From JBBSJZ01 sp041751935 (GTDB taxonomy: Bacteria; Planctomycetota; Planctomycetia; Pirellulales; Pirellulaceae): a stretch of 64,000 nt of DNA. The position numbers and the translations under genes are program-made. Below, in pieces: positions 54,019 through 63,328 of this stretch. The notes under the pieces were generated by a model. The model saw nothing but the letters and a program-made list of their open reading frames with translations. It searched no databases and was not told where the DNA came from. Numbering within the stretch: the stretch's first letter is position 1; the number at the start of each line of letters is the position of its first letter. The stretch spans positions 62,001 through 126,000 of the forward strand of contig JBGSIA010000031.1 in NCBI GenBank assembly GCA_041751935.1, read 5' to 3'.

Positions 54019-55376
54019 GAAACCAGGTGACCCAAGAATTGATTGTGACTCCAGACACTGCCACAGCTCAACGAAAAGCCGATCCCATGACGGCTGCTCA
54101 CACTACGGCAACTCATAGCGGTGTGCAACGTGAACGTCGAAAGCAGCGGCTCACGCGTTTGGGATCACACGTTATCTTCGTGGGCACGTTCGCGATCCTT
54201 GGCGGTTCGCTTCGCGGTTTTAATCTGTTGTTAGTAATCGCAGCGATCGTTGTAGCGACGATGATTCTGCAATGGCGGTTCGTGCGTCGCGGGATCGAAG
54301 CGGTGTCGCTGTCGCGGCGGTTACCCAACTGGGCGTTTGCTGGTACGCCGGTGCGAGTGCGATTTCAAATGCGGAACCTGAGCCAATACGTGCCGTTGGC
54401 GATGCTGCGGATCGAGGACCGATTGATGGAACACAACACAGGACAAACCTGTGATGCCGTATGCGGGACTGCAGTGGTCTCGCCGGGCACTACGGTTTCG
54501 CCGCACTACGAATGTGTTTTTTCTAGGCGGGGCCGATATGTATTTGGGCCGATGAGTCTGTCGACATCGTTTCCGTTCGGATTGATCCAATCACAATTGG
54601 AGGTGGCGGATAAAGAAGTGCTGTACGTTTATCCGGCGCTAGTGCAACTGAATCGCTCGTGGCAGCGAGAATTGATACATCGACATGGTGGTTCAGCCGC
54701 AACGGCGCGTCGTAGTGGTTCCAGCGAAGGTGATTTTTTCGGTTTGCGAGATTGGCAAATGGGCGACAATCGCCGCTGGATACATTGGCGAACCACCGCG
54801 CGGACTGAACATCCGGTGGTTAGGCAGTTTGAACAACAGCGGAGGTTCGATACCTGTATCCTCGTTGACGCATATCAACCTTCCGCCACGGCGTCGTCCG
54901 GGTCTCAGCTCAGCGAGGCGTCGAGTGCAGAGTCCGAAGCCGTTGAGCTGGCGATTCGTTTGGCGGCAACGATTGTGACCCAGCTTGTAGGTGGCACCAA
55001 CCGCATCGTGCTCGCAGTTGCTGGCACCGCGTCCGATGCGGTACTTGGTCGAGGTGGCGGCGAGGGACAACATCGCATGTTACGGATGCTCGCTGAACTG
55101 GCGCCGGCAAGTCAACCGGTGTGCGCCGCAGCGGCGGTCAAAGCGATGCGAATTGTCGGTTATAGTCAGGACTTGTTGGTGATCAGTTCTCGTTCGCTCA
55201 ATGACGCCATGCTGCAACAACCTGAGATTGTAAAAACGATACAGCCATGGAGTCGCCGGGCACGCATGCACTGGATCAACACAAGTGATCCAGCGATTGA
55301 TCGAGTTGTCGACTTAAACGTCACCAGATTTGGCTCGGATGCCAGCAAAACGGCGACTGCCACGAGCAGGGAATAA
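54015..55376 (+). CDS. DUF58-domain protein
   Basis: A 453-residue protein with a short N-terminal part and two membrane helices (HVIFVGTFAILGGSLRGFNLLL and LLVIAAIVVATMIL), then the DUF58 core: FSRRGRYVFGPMSLSTSFPFGLI, DFFGLRDWQMGDNRRWIHWRTTART and LVDAYQPSATAS. The domain resembles VWA folds without an intact MIDAS. Its partners are MoxR (upstream) and the transglutaminase-like protein (downstream, 2-base spacing). The start is GTG at 54015, although an ATG at 54087 is also in frame. The set is thought to act in envelope assembly or peptide modification. Confidence 0.92.
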   Translation: MRNQVTQELIVTPDTATAQRKADPMTAAHTTATHSGVQRERRKQRLTRLGSHVIFVGTFAILGGSLRGFNLLLVIAAIVVATMILQWRFVRRGIEAVSLSRRLPNWAFAGTPVRVRFQMRNLSQYVPLAMLRIEDRLMEHNTGQTCDAVCGTAVVSPGTTVSPHYECVFSRRGRYVFGPMSLSTSFPFGLIQSQLEVADKEVLYVYPALVQLNRSWQRELIHRHGGSAATARRSGSSEGDFFGLRDWQMGDNRRWIHWRTTARTEHPVVRQFEQQRRFDTCILVDAYQPSATASSGSQLSEASSAESEAVELAIRLAATIVTQLVGGTNRIVLAVAGTASDAVLGRGGGEGQHRMLRMLAELAPASQPVCAAAAVKAMRIVGYSQDLLVISSRSLNDAMLQQPEIVKTIQPWSRRARMHWINTSDPAIDRVVDLNVTRFGSDASKTATATSRE

Positions 55377-55378
55377 GT

Positions 55379-58042
55379 ATGTCGATCGTACAAAAGCATT
55401 CCGATTCACTGGGGCAAGCCGACGTGCACGGCATGTCCGATGCGGCAGCATCGGGGTCGATGTCCATCAGTGGCGAAGCGAATTCGAGTATTCTGCCGGC
55501 GCGTCGCGATGTTGAGAACCGGCTGAAACTTGTGATGGCGATTCAGTGCTGTCTGGGCGGCCTGGTTCTTGCTAGCGGACAGGGAACAGAGTTGATTCCA
55601 GTGGTGGCGATTTTCTTCGCTGTCTTCGGATACCTGTTCGTCGATCTGATGAAGCTGTTTGCGCTGCCTCCGCTCGCCGCGTACACGGTGATGACGCTGG
55701 CGGGCATCTACAGTTTTGGTCAGTTCTGGGATACTGAATCGCATGGCCAGCCACAGATGATTGCCGTCGGCGAGTTGCTAGTGTTCGTGCAGTCGGTATT
55801 GATGCTCCAGGAAAAGTCGCACCGAATCTTCGAGCAACTGGTTGTGTTTTCGCTGTTGGAGCTGGTTGTCGCAGCCGTGTTCAACAACGCGATCTACTAT
55901 GGATTGTTGCTTGTACCGATGTCCTTGTTAGCAGTTTATTCTTTGTGTTTGATGTCCGCGTTGCAATCGTGGGAAGGCGTGCGAGCAGTGCGACCGGTTG
56001 TCGATTCGCCACTGAAGAAAAAGCTGTCATCCACGCAAGCAGTCTCTGGTTCCATGCTGACTTGGTCGCCCACCACGGCACAAGCGTATGCAGCAAACGC
56101 GTTGCGGTATCCGCGATTGGCACTGTTGATGTTGTGTCCGTCGATCATTCTCGTGGGGCTGATATTCTTTTACGCGTTGCCACGGATTGGCGAGGCAAGG
56201 CGGATGGATTCGGCTGGTCAAGCCTTGGTTGGATTCTCCGATCACATGCACCTGAGTCAGCTGGGGCAAGTGCTGCAGAATCCGACGCCGGCGTTGCGAG
56301 TAACTTTGACTCGTCGTGGAACAATTCGGCCGTATATGGTCAACGAGGGCATCTATTTGCGAGGCCGAGTATTCGAACAGTACAACTCATCGGGCGGAGC
56401 GTACGATCGCTATTCAACTTGGGATTCGCTTCCTTATCAAATGTTTCTGGGGATAAAAACGGTGCCCTCGCCGTACCGAGAAAACGATCCCTCACGCCAA
56501 AGCGGGTACGACGACGTCGAAGTTGACGTTGTGTGTGAACCAATGCAATCCGGATCTCTATTCGCAATTCCACCGTACTTTCACGAAGGCAATTCCGCGG
56601 GTTTGGTTCACGTTTTGGATGCGTGGACGATTCAGCGTCGTAATGCCAGGCAATGGTCGCACCCGAAAATTTCGTACTCACTGGGAACCACAGCTTTTTA
56701 TCGTGGACATCAAAATCGATTGCTTTCGATGTACTCGCATGAACTTCAGGAACTGGCGCAGTACTCGGAAGATCGAGGCATGGATGTAGAGATCCAGCGT
56801 CGAAACGCGATCGCGGATTTGGAGAAGCGGCGAGAAGCGTACTTAGATGCAACACGGCGATTTGATGCGAACGAACAACCCACTGCGACAGATTTGGCGG
56901 AGCAAGTCGTCTCGCAAATACCTCACAACAAGCGAAATCCATATGAAATTGCTGCGGCCATGGAGCGGTATCTTCGAGACTCTCCCGAATTTTCCTACAC
57001 GTTGAATCTGGATGCGAAACGGATACCTGGAATGGAGCAAACGGAACAGTTTTTGGCGGTTGATCGCAAGGGACACTGTCAATACTTTGCCTCGGGACTA
57101 GCGATGATGTTGCGTAGCCAAGGGCTGCCGACACGAATCGTCGCTGGCTACCACACCGACGAGTTCAATGAGTACGGCGGCTACTTCGTGGCTCGCCAAT
57201 TGCACGCACATGTATGGGTCGAGGCTTTGGTACCAGCGGACTCGCTGCCCGAGGCCAGTGTGCCAGGCGAACTGAATACTGGTGGGCAACTTGCGGATGA
57301 CCACTACTGGTTGCGGTTGGACCCAACGCCGACAGCCGGTCGTGAGAATTTGCGATCATCCGAACGTGTCGGCCAAGTCATGGATCTCGCGAAGAACATG
57401 TGGGACGAGTATGTCGTCGACATGGATGCGAATCGCCAAGACAAGGCATTACTGGGCGCGCGTGGGATGACACCAATGAGCGAATCGTACAGTTCGTTGA
57501 TCAAATGGATGCAGTTACAGATTGATCGCATTCGTAACGGTGAACTTGGTGGTGGGTCGTTGGCCGACAATAAGTTCTTTTCACTCCCGGGAGTTCTGTT
57601 AGGAATTACATTGGTCATGTTCACAACCGTTGCGATACGGTATCGCTTTCCGACCTGGCTGCGTCGATCGGCTGTTAGTACTAGCTCCGCACACGTGGCG
57701 GAACCAAGTATTCCGTTCTTTGCCGAGGCACTGCAACAAGTCGGTCGCTTGGGACTGCATCGTCGCGCTGGCCAAACGCCACTGGAGTTTACTGCCCAAG
57801 CGACCGGAGCCGGAAAGCGAAATTTGACAATTGGCGATGCCGGGCAAATACTCGACGCTTCGCTCGCTCGACCTCTGGCATTGCTTACACAAGCTTTTTA
57901 CCGTTATCGATTTGGCTTGTCAGAAGTTGAAAAGCTTGCGGCGATCGAAGACAACGAGCTGGTATTGGAACCAGAGATTCGACAAGCACTGACGGATATT
58001 CGTACCAGCGTCGACCGATTGACGGAAGGAAAACTATCATGA
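55379..58042 (+). CDS. Transglutaminase-like membrane protein (TgpA/DUF3488 type)
   Basis: An 887-residue protein with several N-terminal membrane helices (about 45-270), an extracytoplasmic transglutaminase core, one further helix (about residue 745) and a cytoplasmic C-terminal DUF4129-like tail (TPLEFTAQA, LTQAFYRYRFGLS). The triad is Cys567 (KGHCQYFASGLA), His609 or His611 (LHAHVWVEAL) and Asp648 (WLRLDPTP). TgpA-type proteins occur next to MoxR and DUF58 genes in many bacteria. The cmk start codon overlaps its TGA (ATGA). Confidence 0.93.
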   Translation: MSIVQKHSDSLGQADVHGMSDAAASGSMSISGEANSSILPARRDVENRLKLVMAIQCCLGGLVLASGQGTELIPVVAIFFAVFGYLFVDLMKLFALPPLAAYTVMTLAGIYSFGQFWDTESHGQPQMIAVGELLVFVQSVLMLQEKSHRIFEQLVVFSLLELVVAAVFNNAIYYGLLLVPMSLLAVYSLCLMSALQSWEGVRAVRPVVDSPLKKKLSSTQAVSGSMLTWSPTTAQAYAANALRYPRLALLMLCPSIILVGLIFFYALPRIGEARRMDSAGQALVGFSDHMHLSQLGQVLQNPTPALRVTLTRRGTIRPYMVNEGIYLRGRVFEQYNSSGGAYDRYSTWDSLPYQMFLGIKTVPSPYRENDPSRQSGYDDVEVDVVCEPMQSGSLFAIPPYFHEGNSAGLVHVLDAWTIQRRNARQWSHPKISYSLGTTAFYRGHQNRLLSMYSHELQELAQYSEDRGMDVEIQRRNAIADLEKRREAYLDATRRFDANEQPTATDLAEQVVSQIPHNKRNPYEIAAAMERYLRDSPEFSYTLNLDAKRIPGMEQTEQFLAVDRKGHCQYFASGLAMMLRSQGLPTRIVAGYHTDEFNEYGGYFVARQLHAHVWVEALVPADSLPEASVPGELNTGGQLADDHYWLRLDPTPTAGRENLRSSERVGQVMDLAKNMWDEYVVDMDANRQDKALLGARGMTPMSESYSSLIKWMQLQIDRIRNGELGGGSLADNKFFSLPGVLLGITLVMFTTVAIRYRFPTWLRRSAVSTSSAHVAEPSIPFFAEALQQVGRLGLHRRAGQTPLEFTAQATGAGKRNLTIGDAGQILDASLARPLALLTQAFYRYRFGLSEVEKLAAIEDNELVLEPEIRQALTDIRTSVDRLTEGKLS

Positions 58043-58704
58043 TTGTAGCGATCGATGGTCCGGCGGGCGCGGGAAAAAGTAGCATCGCGAGACAGGTTGC
58101 CGAACGAATGGGATTTGAGTTCCTCGATACCGGGGCGCTCTATCGGGCTGTCACCTTGGCGGTGATACGCCAAGGACTTGCGATGGACGACACAGAAGCG
58201 ATCGTCGAGGTAGCTCGCACATCGATGGTACGTTGGAACGACTACCGAGTGTTCCTTGACGGTGCTGACGTCACTGATGAGATTCGATCTCCGGACGTCA
58301 CGGCAGCCATTCGCTACGTTGCTGATTCGCCGGCAATTCGGCGGCAGTTGTCTGCTTTGCAGCGATCGATTGCCGAAGGGCGAAACATCGTGACTGAGGG
58401 CCGCGATCAGGGCAGCGAAGTCTTTCCCGACGCGCAAGTCAAGATTTTTCTCACAGCGTCGAGCGAGGAGCGAGCTCGCCGTCGACACCAACAACTCGCT
58501 GAAATGGGCCGCGACGTTTCGCTGCAAGAAATTCTGCGGGCCCAGAATCAACGTGATGCGGAAGATGCATCTCGACCTGTGGGCGCCCTTCGCGCTGCCC
58601 CTGACGCTGAAATCATCTCGACCGACGGTATGTCGCCAGACGACGTGCTGCAAGAAATCCTGCGAATCGTCGACGAGGCCATGCAAGCGACCCACCCGAA
58701 GTAA
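58039..58704 (+). CDS. cmk: Cytidylate kinase
   Basis: Phosphorylates CMP and dCMP with ATP in the cytoplasm. The P-loop DGPAGAGKSS is at the N-terminus, followed by FEFLDTGALYRAVTLAVI; NIVTEGRDQGSEVFPDAQVK and LTASSEERARRRHQQL carry the substrate and LID contacts. The usual GRDIGT reads GRDQGS. The 221-residue length is normal. The ATG overlaps the stop of the transglutaminase gene (58039-58042), so cmk is translated as the last gene of the MoxR set. Confidence 0.94.
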   Translation: MIVAIDGPAGAGKSSIARQVAERMGFEFLDTGALYRAVTLAVIRQGLAMDDTEAIVEVARTSMVRWNDYRVFLDGADVTDEIRSPDVTAAIRYVADSPAIRRQLSALQRSIAEGRNIVTEGRDQGSEVFPDAQVKIFLTASSEERARRRHQQLAEMGRDVSLQEILRAQNQRDAEDASRPVGALRAAPDAEIISTDGMSPDDVLQEILRIVDEAMQATHPK

Positions 58705-59014
58705 TGCGGCTTTACTTTTCCCACATGTCCATAGGTCCATGGCCATAAGTCAGTAATGGTTACGAGTTCTTGGTGGAAACAGGCGAATGAATCGGCGCAG
58801 CGATCGTGTTCGATGAGACGACAGTATCGCTGATTTCTTGTGTCAAACTTTGCGGATTCGATTAACCGTGTCGATTACTCTGCGGAAAACTTGCGTCTGT
58901 TGGATGGGATTTCCATTTTTAGCACTGCAAGAACTGGGGACGAATCGGGTATGTTGCCCCCTAGGTTGACTCGGTGTGCTTGCCGATTAGCTGATTGTGC
59001 ACCGAGGAGTCGAG
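58705..59014. other. Gap before the desaturase gene
   Basis: No gene is supported. An 82-codon frame (58840-59088) overlaps the desaturase start out of frame. The gap should contain the cmk transcript end and the desaturase promoter, but no decisive hairpin or hexamers were found. Confidence 0.4.
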
Positions 59015-60187
59015 ATGACGGCCGAAACCACTTCGCTGGCCCATTTACATTTGGAAACAGAGTCGCAGTCACTATCTGGGGTAGATAGACACGCGAGAAG
59101 TTCGTTTGCTGCAAATCTACCCGATGGCGAAATAACGCCTGAGGATGCGCGCAGCCCAGAGATTCGCGTCGATCCCGTGCATTCTCCCTTAAAAAGTCCG
59201 CATTTTCCCAAAGTGGTCAATACTCACTCAGTGAATGCGGAATTGGTGCAGATTGACGAAGTGGCGCAAGACCAAGATTCTGGTAATCAGCCTGTGCGGT
59301 CGCCGCTGTCGATTCGTTGGGACTATGCGATTTTTTTCGGCACGTTGCATTTGCTAGCACTTTTCGCCTTGCTTCCGTTTTTCTTTTCCTGGACCGGCAT
59401 TGTAGCGTTCGTGCTGGGAACGATCGTTTTCGGCCAGATGGCGATCCCGATTGGTTATCACCGGTTGCTGTCTCATCGCAGTTTTCGCACGCCGAAATGG
59501 TTCGAACGAACGCTCGTCACGCTCGCCATGTGCAGTGCCCAGGAGACACCGGCGCACTGGGTTGCATGGCATCGCATGCACCACGCGAACTCTGACCATC
59601 GTGATGATCCGCATTCTCCACGATTGGGAGTTTTTTGGTCTCACGTGAATTGGTTACTGCACGAAAGCAGGACGCGATTGGCAACTTTTTCGATGTACGA
59701 GAAATATGCGAGAGACATTCTGTCGGATCCGTATTACCGCTGGATCGAACGACTGCCGATTGCGGCGGGGATTTTTTTCCTCGTTCACGCTGCCTTGTAT
59801 GCGATCATTGCAACAGTTGTTTCGATGCTGATGTATGGAAACAATCCGGTCGCATACCAGTTCGCCGCAAGCATCGTGCTGTGGGGTGTTGTGGTGCGAA
59901 CAGTCTGGGTGTGGCATATCACCTGGAGCGTGAATTCGCTGACACATCTTTTTGGATACCGAAGCTACGCAACCTCCGACGACAGCCGCAATAATTGGTT
60001 TGTCACCTTGTTGACGGCTGGCGAAGGCTGGCACAACAACCACCACGCGGACCCAGCGAGTGCATCGGTCCAGCATCGCTGGTGGGAGATCGACATCAAC
60101 TACTACGTCATTCGATTGTTTGGTGCGTTGGGGTTAGCCACGAACATCATTCGCCCCCGCATTCATCGTCAAGCGAAAACTCGCTAG
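59015..60187 (+). CDS. Acyl-CoA/fatty acid desaturase (delta-9 type)
   Basis: A 390-residue integral membrane di-iron enzyme introducing a double bond into fatty acyl chains. The three His boxes are HRLLSHRSF, HRMHHANSDHRDD and HNNHHADP, in the stearoyl-CoA desaturase order, with membrane helices around LLALFALLPFFFSWTGIVAFVLG and LVHAALYAIIATVVSMLMY. The start ATG at 59015 follows GAGGAG; the GTG at 58997 is less likely. The first 100 residues are a hydrophilic extension not usual for the family. It converges with the squalene-cyclase-like gene 14 bases later. Confidence 0.92.
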   Translation: MTAETTSLAHLHLETESQSLSGVDRHARSSFAANLPDGEITPEDARSPEIRVDPVHSPLKSPHFPKVVNTHSVNAELVQIDEVAQDQDSGNQPVRSPLSIRWDYAIFFGTLHLLALFALLPFFFSWTGIVAFVLGTIVFGQMAIPIGYHRLLSHRSFRTPKWFERTLVTLAMCSAQETPAHWVAWHRMHHANSDHRDDPHSPRLGVFWSHVNWLLHESRTRLATFSMYEKYARDILSDPYYRWIERLPIAAGIFFLVHAALYAIIATVVSMLMYGNNPVAYQFAASIVLWGVVVRTVWVWHITWSVNSLTHLFGYRSYATSDDSRNNWFVTLLTAGEGWHNNHHADPASASVQHRWWEIDINYYVIRLFGALGLATNIIRPRIHRQAKTR

Positions 60188-60201
60188 TAAGCAACGCTTG
60201 C

Positions 60202-61926
60202 CTAACGCGATGAATCGCGAACCGCATGTCGATAGTAAGACTCCAGACACAACGTTGCCATGGAAGTCGTATAAATCGCGCCGCCGTATCCGCCCCAAAC
60301 GCTGTCCGTCGGCCAACTGCCATCGCTCCGCTGGGTCGCTAATAGTCGCTGCTTGAGCGCCTCGTTCCATGTCCGCCAAGCGTCGTCTTGCAATTGATGA
60401 AGAGCCAGCGTGGCGTAGTACCAATAGTAGTAGTTGTCTTGTCCAGTTCCCGGCAACTGTTGCAACAGTGAGCGCTCGGCCTCTGCGATTTGCCCGGTTG
60501 AAGTTGGCATCCCGATCAGTAACCGTGTCGCGAGTGCCTCGGCAGTCATCGTGCGACTGGGGGCTTCTCCGGCGCGATAGCACGCCAATCCGCCTTCTGT
60601 GCCGGCGCGAACCGAAGCCACGAACCGTTCAATTCCACTCACCGTCTTGGCCTCGATTGGTAATCCCGCGCGACGACCGCCATCGATGACCATCGCTTGC
60701 CAGCCAAGTTGGCTCAAATCCCCTGGGTCACCGGCTGTGTACCGCCAGCCTCCGGTCGACGGATGCTGCATTCTCGTCGTGTAAGCTACCGCCCGCGCCG
60801 CGGCCTCAAGTGCTGAGGAGTCCTTGGTTATTGCGGCGGCTTCACAAATCGCCAATGCCGCCATTCCGTGGCTGTACGTTGACTCGTATACCGATGCATT
60901 GCCCGCCAGCGATCCGTCCGGTTTCTGGTTGCGAATCAGATACGCCAGTCCACGGTAAACGTTTTCCGCGTATTCACCCTGTTGGTGAGTGTTCCCAGCG
61001 CCGACGAGTGACAAAATTGCCAGTCCCGTGATTGCTGTTTCTGCTCGACTGCCTGCGCCCCCGCGACTCATCCCCAGCGGTGCACGTTCCTGGCCAGCGC
61101 CACTTGCTTGTGGGTCCCAGGCTCCGTCGGCGCGTTGTCCCGAGGCAAGAAAGCGCAGCGCTAGCTCAACGGCTGCTTCGGTATCTGGACTGCCTCCAGT
61201 CATGAGCAATGCTTGCTGCTTTGCCGAACCTACACGGTTCGCAAAGTCGGCCTGCAAATCACCAACGACAGCCGCCGTTGGCGCTGTATTGTCATCGCTG
61301 ACGTGATTAAAGACATCTTGTTGCACCGGAGCCAAGGCCGTCGGTTGTGCCGCCAACTTCACCGACGCGAGTGCATGGTCCGGTGGTACATCCGACGACG
61401 TCTCACTCAACCAATCGCTCAACTCTGATTCAAAGTTTGGTGTTTCAACAGGTCCAGGCTCAGTCACGATACTTGCGAGCGAATCCGGCGTCACCACCTC
61501 CACCGGCGGTAGCTCATCCAGAGACGCTTCGACGGGCTTTTCAGGCTCGACAAATGAATCCTCGACGAGTTCGTGCAACTCGGATACTGGAAGCGGTGAC
61601 ATCATCGCAGACGAGTTCTCGCCGGAAACGTTCTCGAACTGCATTTCTGGATCGAACGTTGAGAACGCGATTCGGTCCACGCCAACTGTCTCTGTCGCTT
61701 CGATCGCTGACGTGTCACCGCCACCAAAGCTTGGCAGCAAGGGAACCAACAACACGAGAGCAACATGCAGGGCGATTGATGCGATCAAGCAAACGATTGC
61801 GGCTTGTCGTCCCGAACGTTTGCGGCGACGAAACAACCAAATCGTAGCAAACAACAAAGCGATGGCCGTAACCGCAACGCCGTAAACGAGCCGCGGGTCA
61901 GCCCACAGCGGGCTCGATTCGATCAA
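60202..61926 (-). CDS. Membrane-anchored protein with squalene-cyclase-like repeats
   Basis: A 574-residue protein with two N-terminal helices (VYGVAVTAIALLFATIWLF and AIVCLIASIALHVALVLLVPLL), an acidic Pro/Glu/Ser-rich linker, and a C-terminal alpha/alpha toroid made of prenyltransferase/squalene-cyclase repeats (ALRFLASGQRADGAWDPQ, GLAYLIRNQKPDGSLAG, RLLATQRSDGSWPTDS). No DxDD or DxDDTA cyclase motif is evident, so cyclase activity is not supported; a structural or ligand-binding role is likelier. It begins with TTG overlapping the TGA of the ExbD gene (TTGA). Confidence 0.85.
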   Translation of the reverse strand: MIESSPLWADPRLVYGVAVTAIALLFATIWLFRRRKRSGRQAAIVCLIASIALHVALVLLVPLLPSFGGGDTSAIEATETVGVDRIAFSTFDPEMQFENVSGENSSAMMSPLPVSELHELVEDSFVEPEKPVEASLDELPPVEVVTPDSLASIVTEPGPVETPNFESELSDWLSETSSDVPPDHALASVKLAAQPTALAPVQQDVFNHVSDDNTAPTAAVVGDLQADFANRVGSAKQQALLMTGGSPDTEAAVELALRFLASGQRADGAWDPQASGAGQERAPLGMSRGGAGSRAETAITGLAILSLVGAGNTHQQGEYAENVYRGLAYLIRNQKPDGSLAGNASVYESTYSHGMAALAICEAAAITKDSSALEAAARAVAYTTRMQHPSTGGWRYTAGDPGDLSQLGWQAMVIDGGRRAGLPIEAKTVSGIERFVASVRAGTEGGLACYRAGEAPSRTMTAEALATRLLIGMPTSTGQIAEAERSLLQQLPGTGQDNYYYWYYATLALHQLQDDAWRTWNEALKQRLLATQRSDGSWPTDSVWGGYGGAIYTTSMATLCLESYYRHAVRDSSR

Positions 61927-62336
61927 CGCAGATTCCTCCGGGCCGCGATGCCCATTTGCTCCACTCCACTACTGCGGACTGCCTGTAAAACTTCTGCGAT
62001 CCGCTGGAACGGCACATCGCTGTCGCCACGAACTGCAACCTTCAGTGCCGGATACGAAGCATGTTGGTCTCTGAGCGTCATCGTCAACTGCGACGCCGTG
62101 ACAGCCCCGCCATCAAGCGTCAACGATCCGTCGGCGGCGATGTCAACAATCCGTTCGTCGGGAATTCGTGCGATCGACCGCATCTCAGCAACACTGGGAA
62201 CGTTGACCTGGATGCGACTTTCTGACTCGCTGAATTTGCTTCCCACCATGAAGAAAATCACCAGCAGAAACACAACGTCGATCATCGGCGTCAAGTTGAT
62301 TGTGATTTCTTCGGAAGTTTGGCGGCGAATCGGCAT
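61923..62336 (-). CDS. ExbD/TolR-family protein
   Basis: A 137-residue protein with one membrane helix near the N-terminus, NLTPMIDVVFLLVIFFMVG, which contains the Asp used in proton transfer, and a periplasmic domain (ALKVAVRGDSDVPFQRIAEVLQAVR). With the neighbouring MotA/TolQ/ExbB channel it makes a proton-motive-force motor, as in TonB or Tol systems. The ATG is at 62336, 4 bases after the stop of the channel gene; the stop overlaps the next gene. No TonB is visible in the window. Confidence 0.93.
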   Translation of the reverse strand: MPIRRQTSEEITINLTPMIDVVFLLVIFFMVGSKFSESESRIQVNVPSVAEMRSIARIPDERIVDIAADGSLTLDGGAVTASQLTMTLRDQHASYPALKVAVRGDSDVPFQRIAEVLQAVRSSGVEQMGIAARRNLR

Positions 62337-62339
62337 CGT

Positions 62340-63320
62340 CTACGCAGCCTTTCGTTTACGGCTTGCTCGAGAGTTACCACTGTTCTCAAGCCCTTCGGCA
62401 CTGATGCAATCGATGACCTTTTGGCAAAGTTTATCGATCTCGTTCAAGTACTTATCACTCTTGCTGCTGAAGTACATATAAGCCAAATACGCGGGAATCG
62501 CTACCGATAAACCACCGGCGGTCGTCAGCAGCGCGACACTGATGCCGGATGCCAACATCTCCGGTCGGCCCATCGATTCTTGGCTACTCATCGTATCGAA
62601 CGCCTCGATCATCCCCAGGACCGTTCCCAGTAGCCCGAGCAACGGAGCCACATTACTGATTGCGTGAAACACCCTCAGAAATCGCTTCAATTTATCGGCC
62701 ACTCGATCGCCAGCGTCGATCACCGCTTGCTCAATCTCCAACATCGGCCGTCCCCAGCGACGTACGGCAGCTTGAAAGACCTCAGCAACCGGACAGTCAA
62801 ACTCTTCGCAAATCTCACTGGCCTCTTCAAAACTCAACTGACCGTCTTCAACACACTCGGTGAAGCGGCGAACGAACGGTCGTGGAATCACACGCCCTCG
62901 TCGAAGTGTCACCATTCGTTCGAGCGATAAAGCAATCACGATCAACGAGCATACGCCAAGCGGCACCATCAACCAGCCACCTTCGGCGATACGACGTACG
63001 AAGCCGGGTAGCTTCCAACCACCGATGGCCTCGGTCTCAGTTGTCGCCTCAGCCACAGGCGGCTCGGGGTCTTGCATCGCAGCAGCGGGTATCGACGGGA
63101 TCGAACCGCCGGAAAAACTCGGAGCGTTGGAGTATTGGCCTGGTGCAAAGTTTTGCGCCGCTGCCGTGGTCATCATCCACCACAACGATACAACACAAAG
63201 CACGATCATGGGAACGATATGCGAAATCAGCCCAACCTTGAGCGATGCTTTCGGTAAACTACGTATGTCGCGTACATCGCAATCAGGACGAAGTCGATTG
63301 TTGGAGTTTATTCTTAGCAT
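62340..63320 (-). CDS. MotA/TolQ/ExbB-family proton channel protein
   Basis: A 326-residue membrane protein with a signal-like hydrophobic segment (IVPMIVLCVVSLWWMMTTAAA), an Ala/Pro-rich linker, and the TolQ/ExbB core: EGGWLMVPLGVCSLIVIALSLERMV, HAISNVAPLLGLLGTVLGMIEAFD and ISVALLTTAGGLSVAIPAYLAYMYF. It supplies the stator part of a pmf-driven complex with ExbD. The N-terminal extension is longer than in ExbB, like the planctomycete MotA/TolQ variant. The ATG at 63320 is 8 bases from the end of the TPR gene. Confidence 0.93.
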   Translation of the reverse strand: MLRINSNNRLRPDCDVRDIRSLPKASLKVGLISHIVPMIVLCVVSLWWMMTTAAAQNFAPGQYSNAPSFSGGSIPSIPAAAMQDPEPPVAEATTETEAIGGWKLPGFVRRIAEGGWLMVPLGVCSLIVIALSLERMVTLRRGRVIPRPFVRRFTECVEDGQLSFEEASEICEEFDCPVAEVFQAAVRRWGRPMLEIEQAVIDAGDRVADKLKRFLRVFHAISNVAPLLGLLGTVLGMIEAFDTMSSQESMGRPEMLASGISVALLTTAGGLSVAIPAYLAYMYFSSKSDKYLNEIDKLCQKVIDCISAEGLENSGNSRASRKRKAA

Positions 63321-63328
63321 GTCGACTT

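Noticed and set aside
60202..61926. Squalene-hopene or terpene cyclase
   Set aside because: The toroid repeats are present, but the DxDD and related catalytic motifs are not, and the N-terminus is a membrane anchor with an acidic linker.
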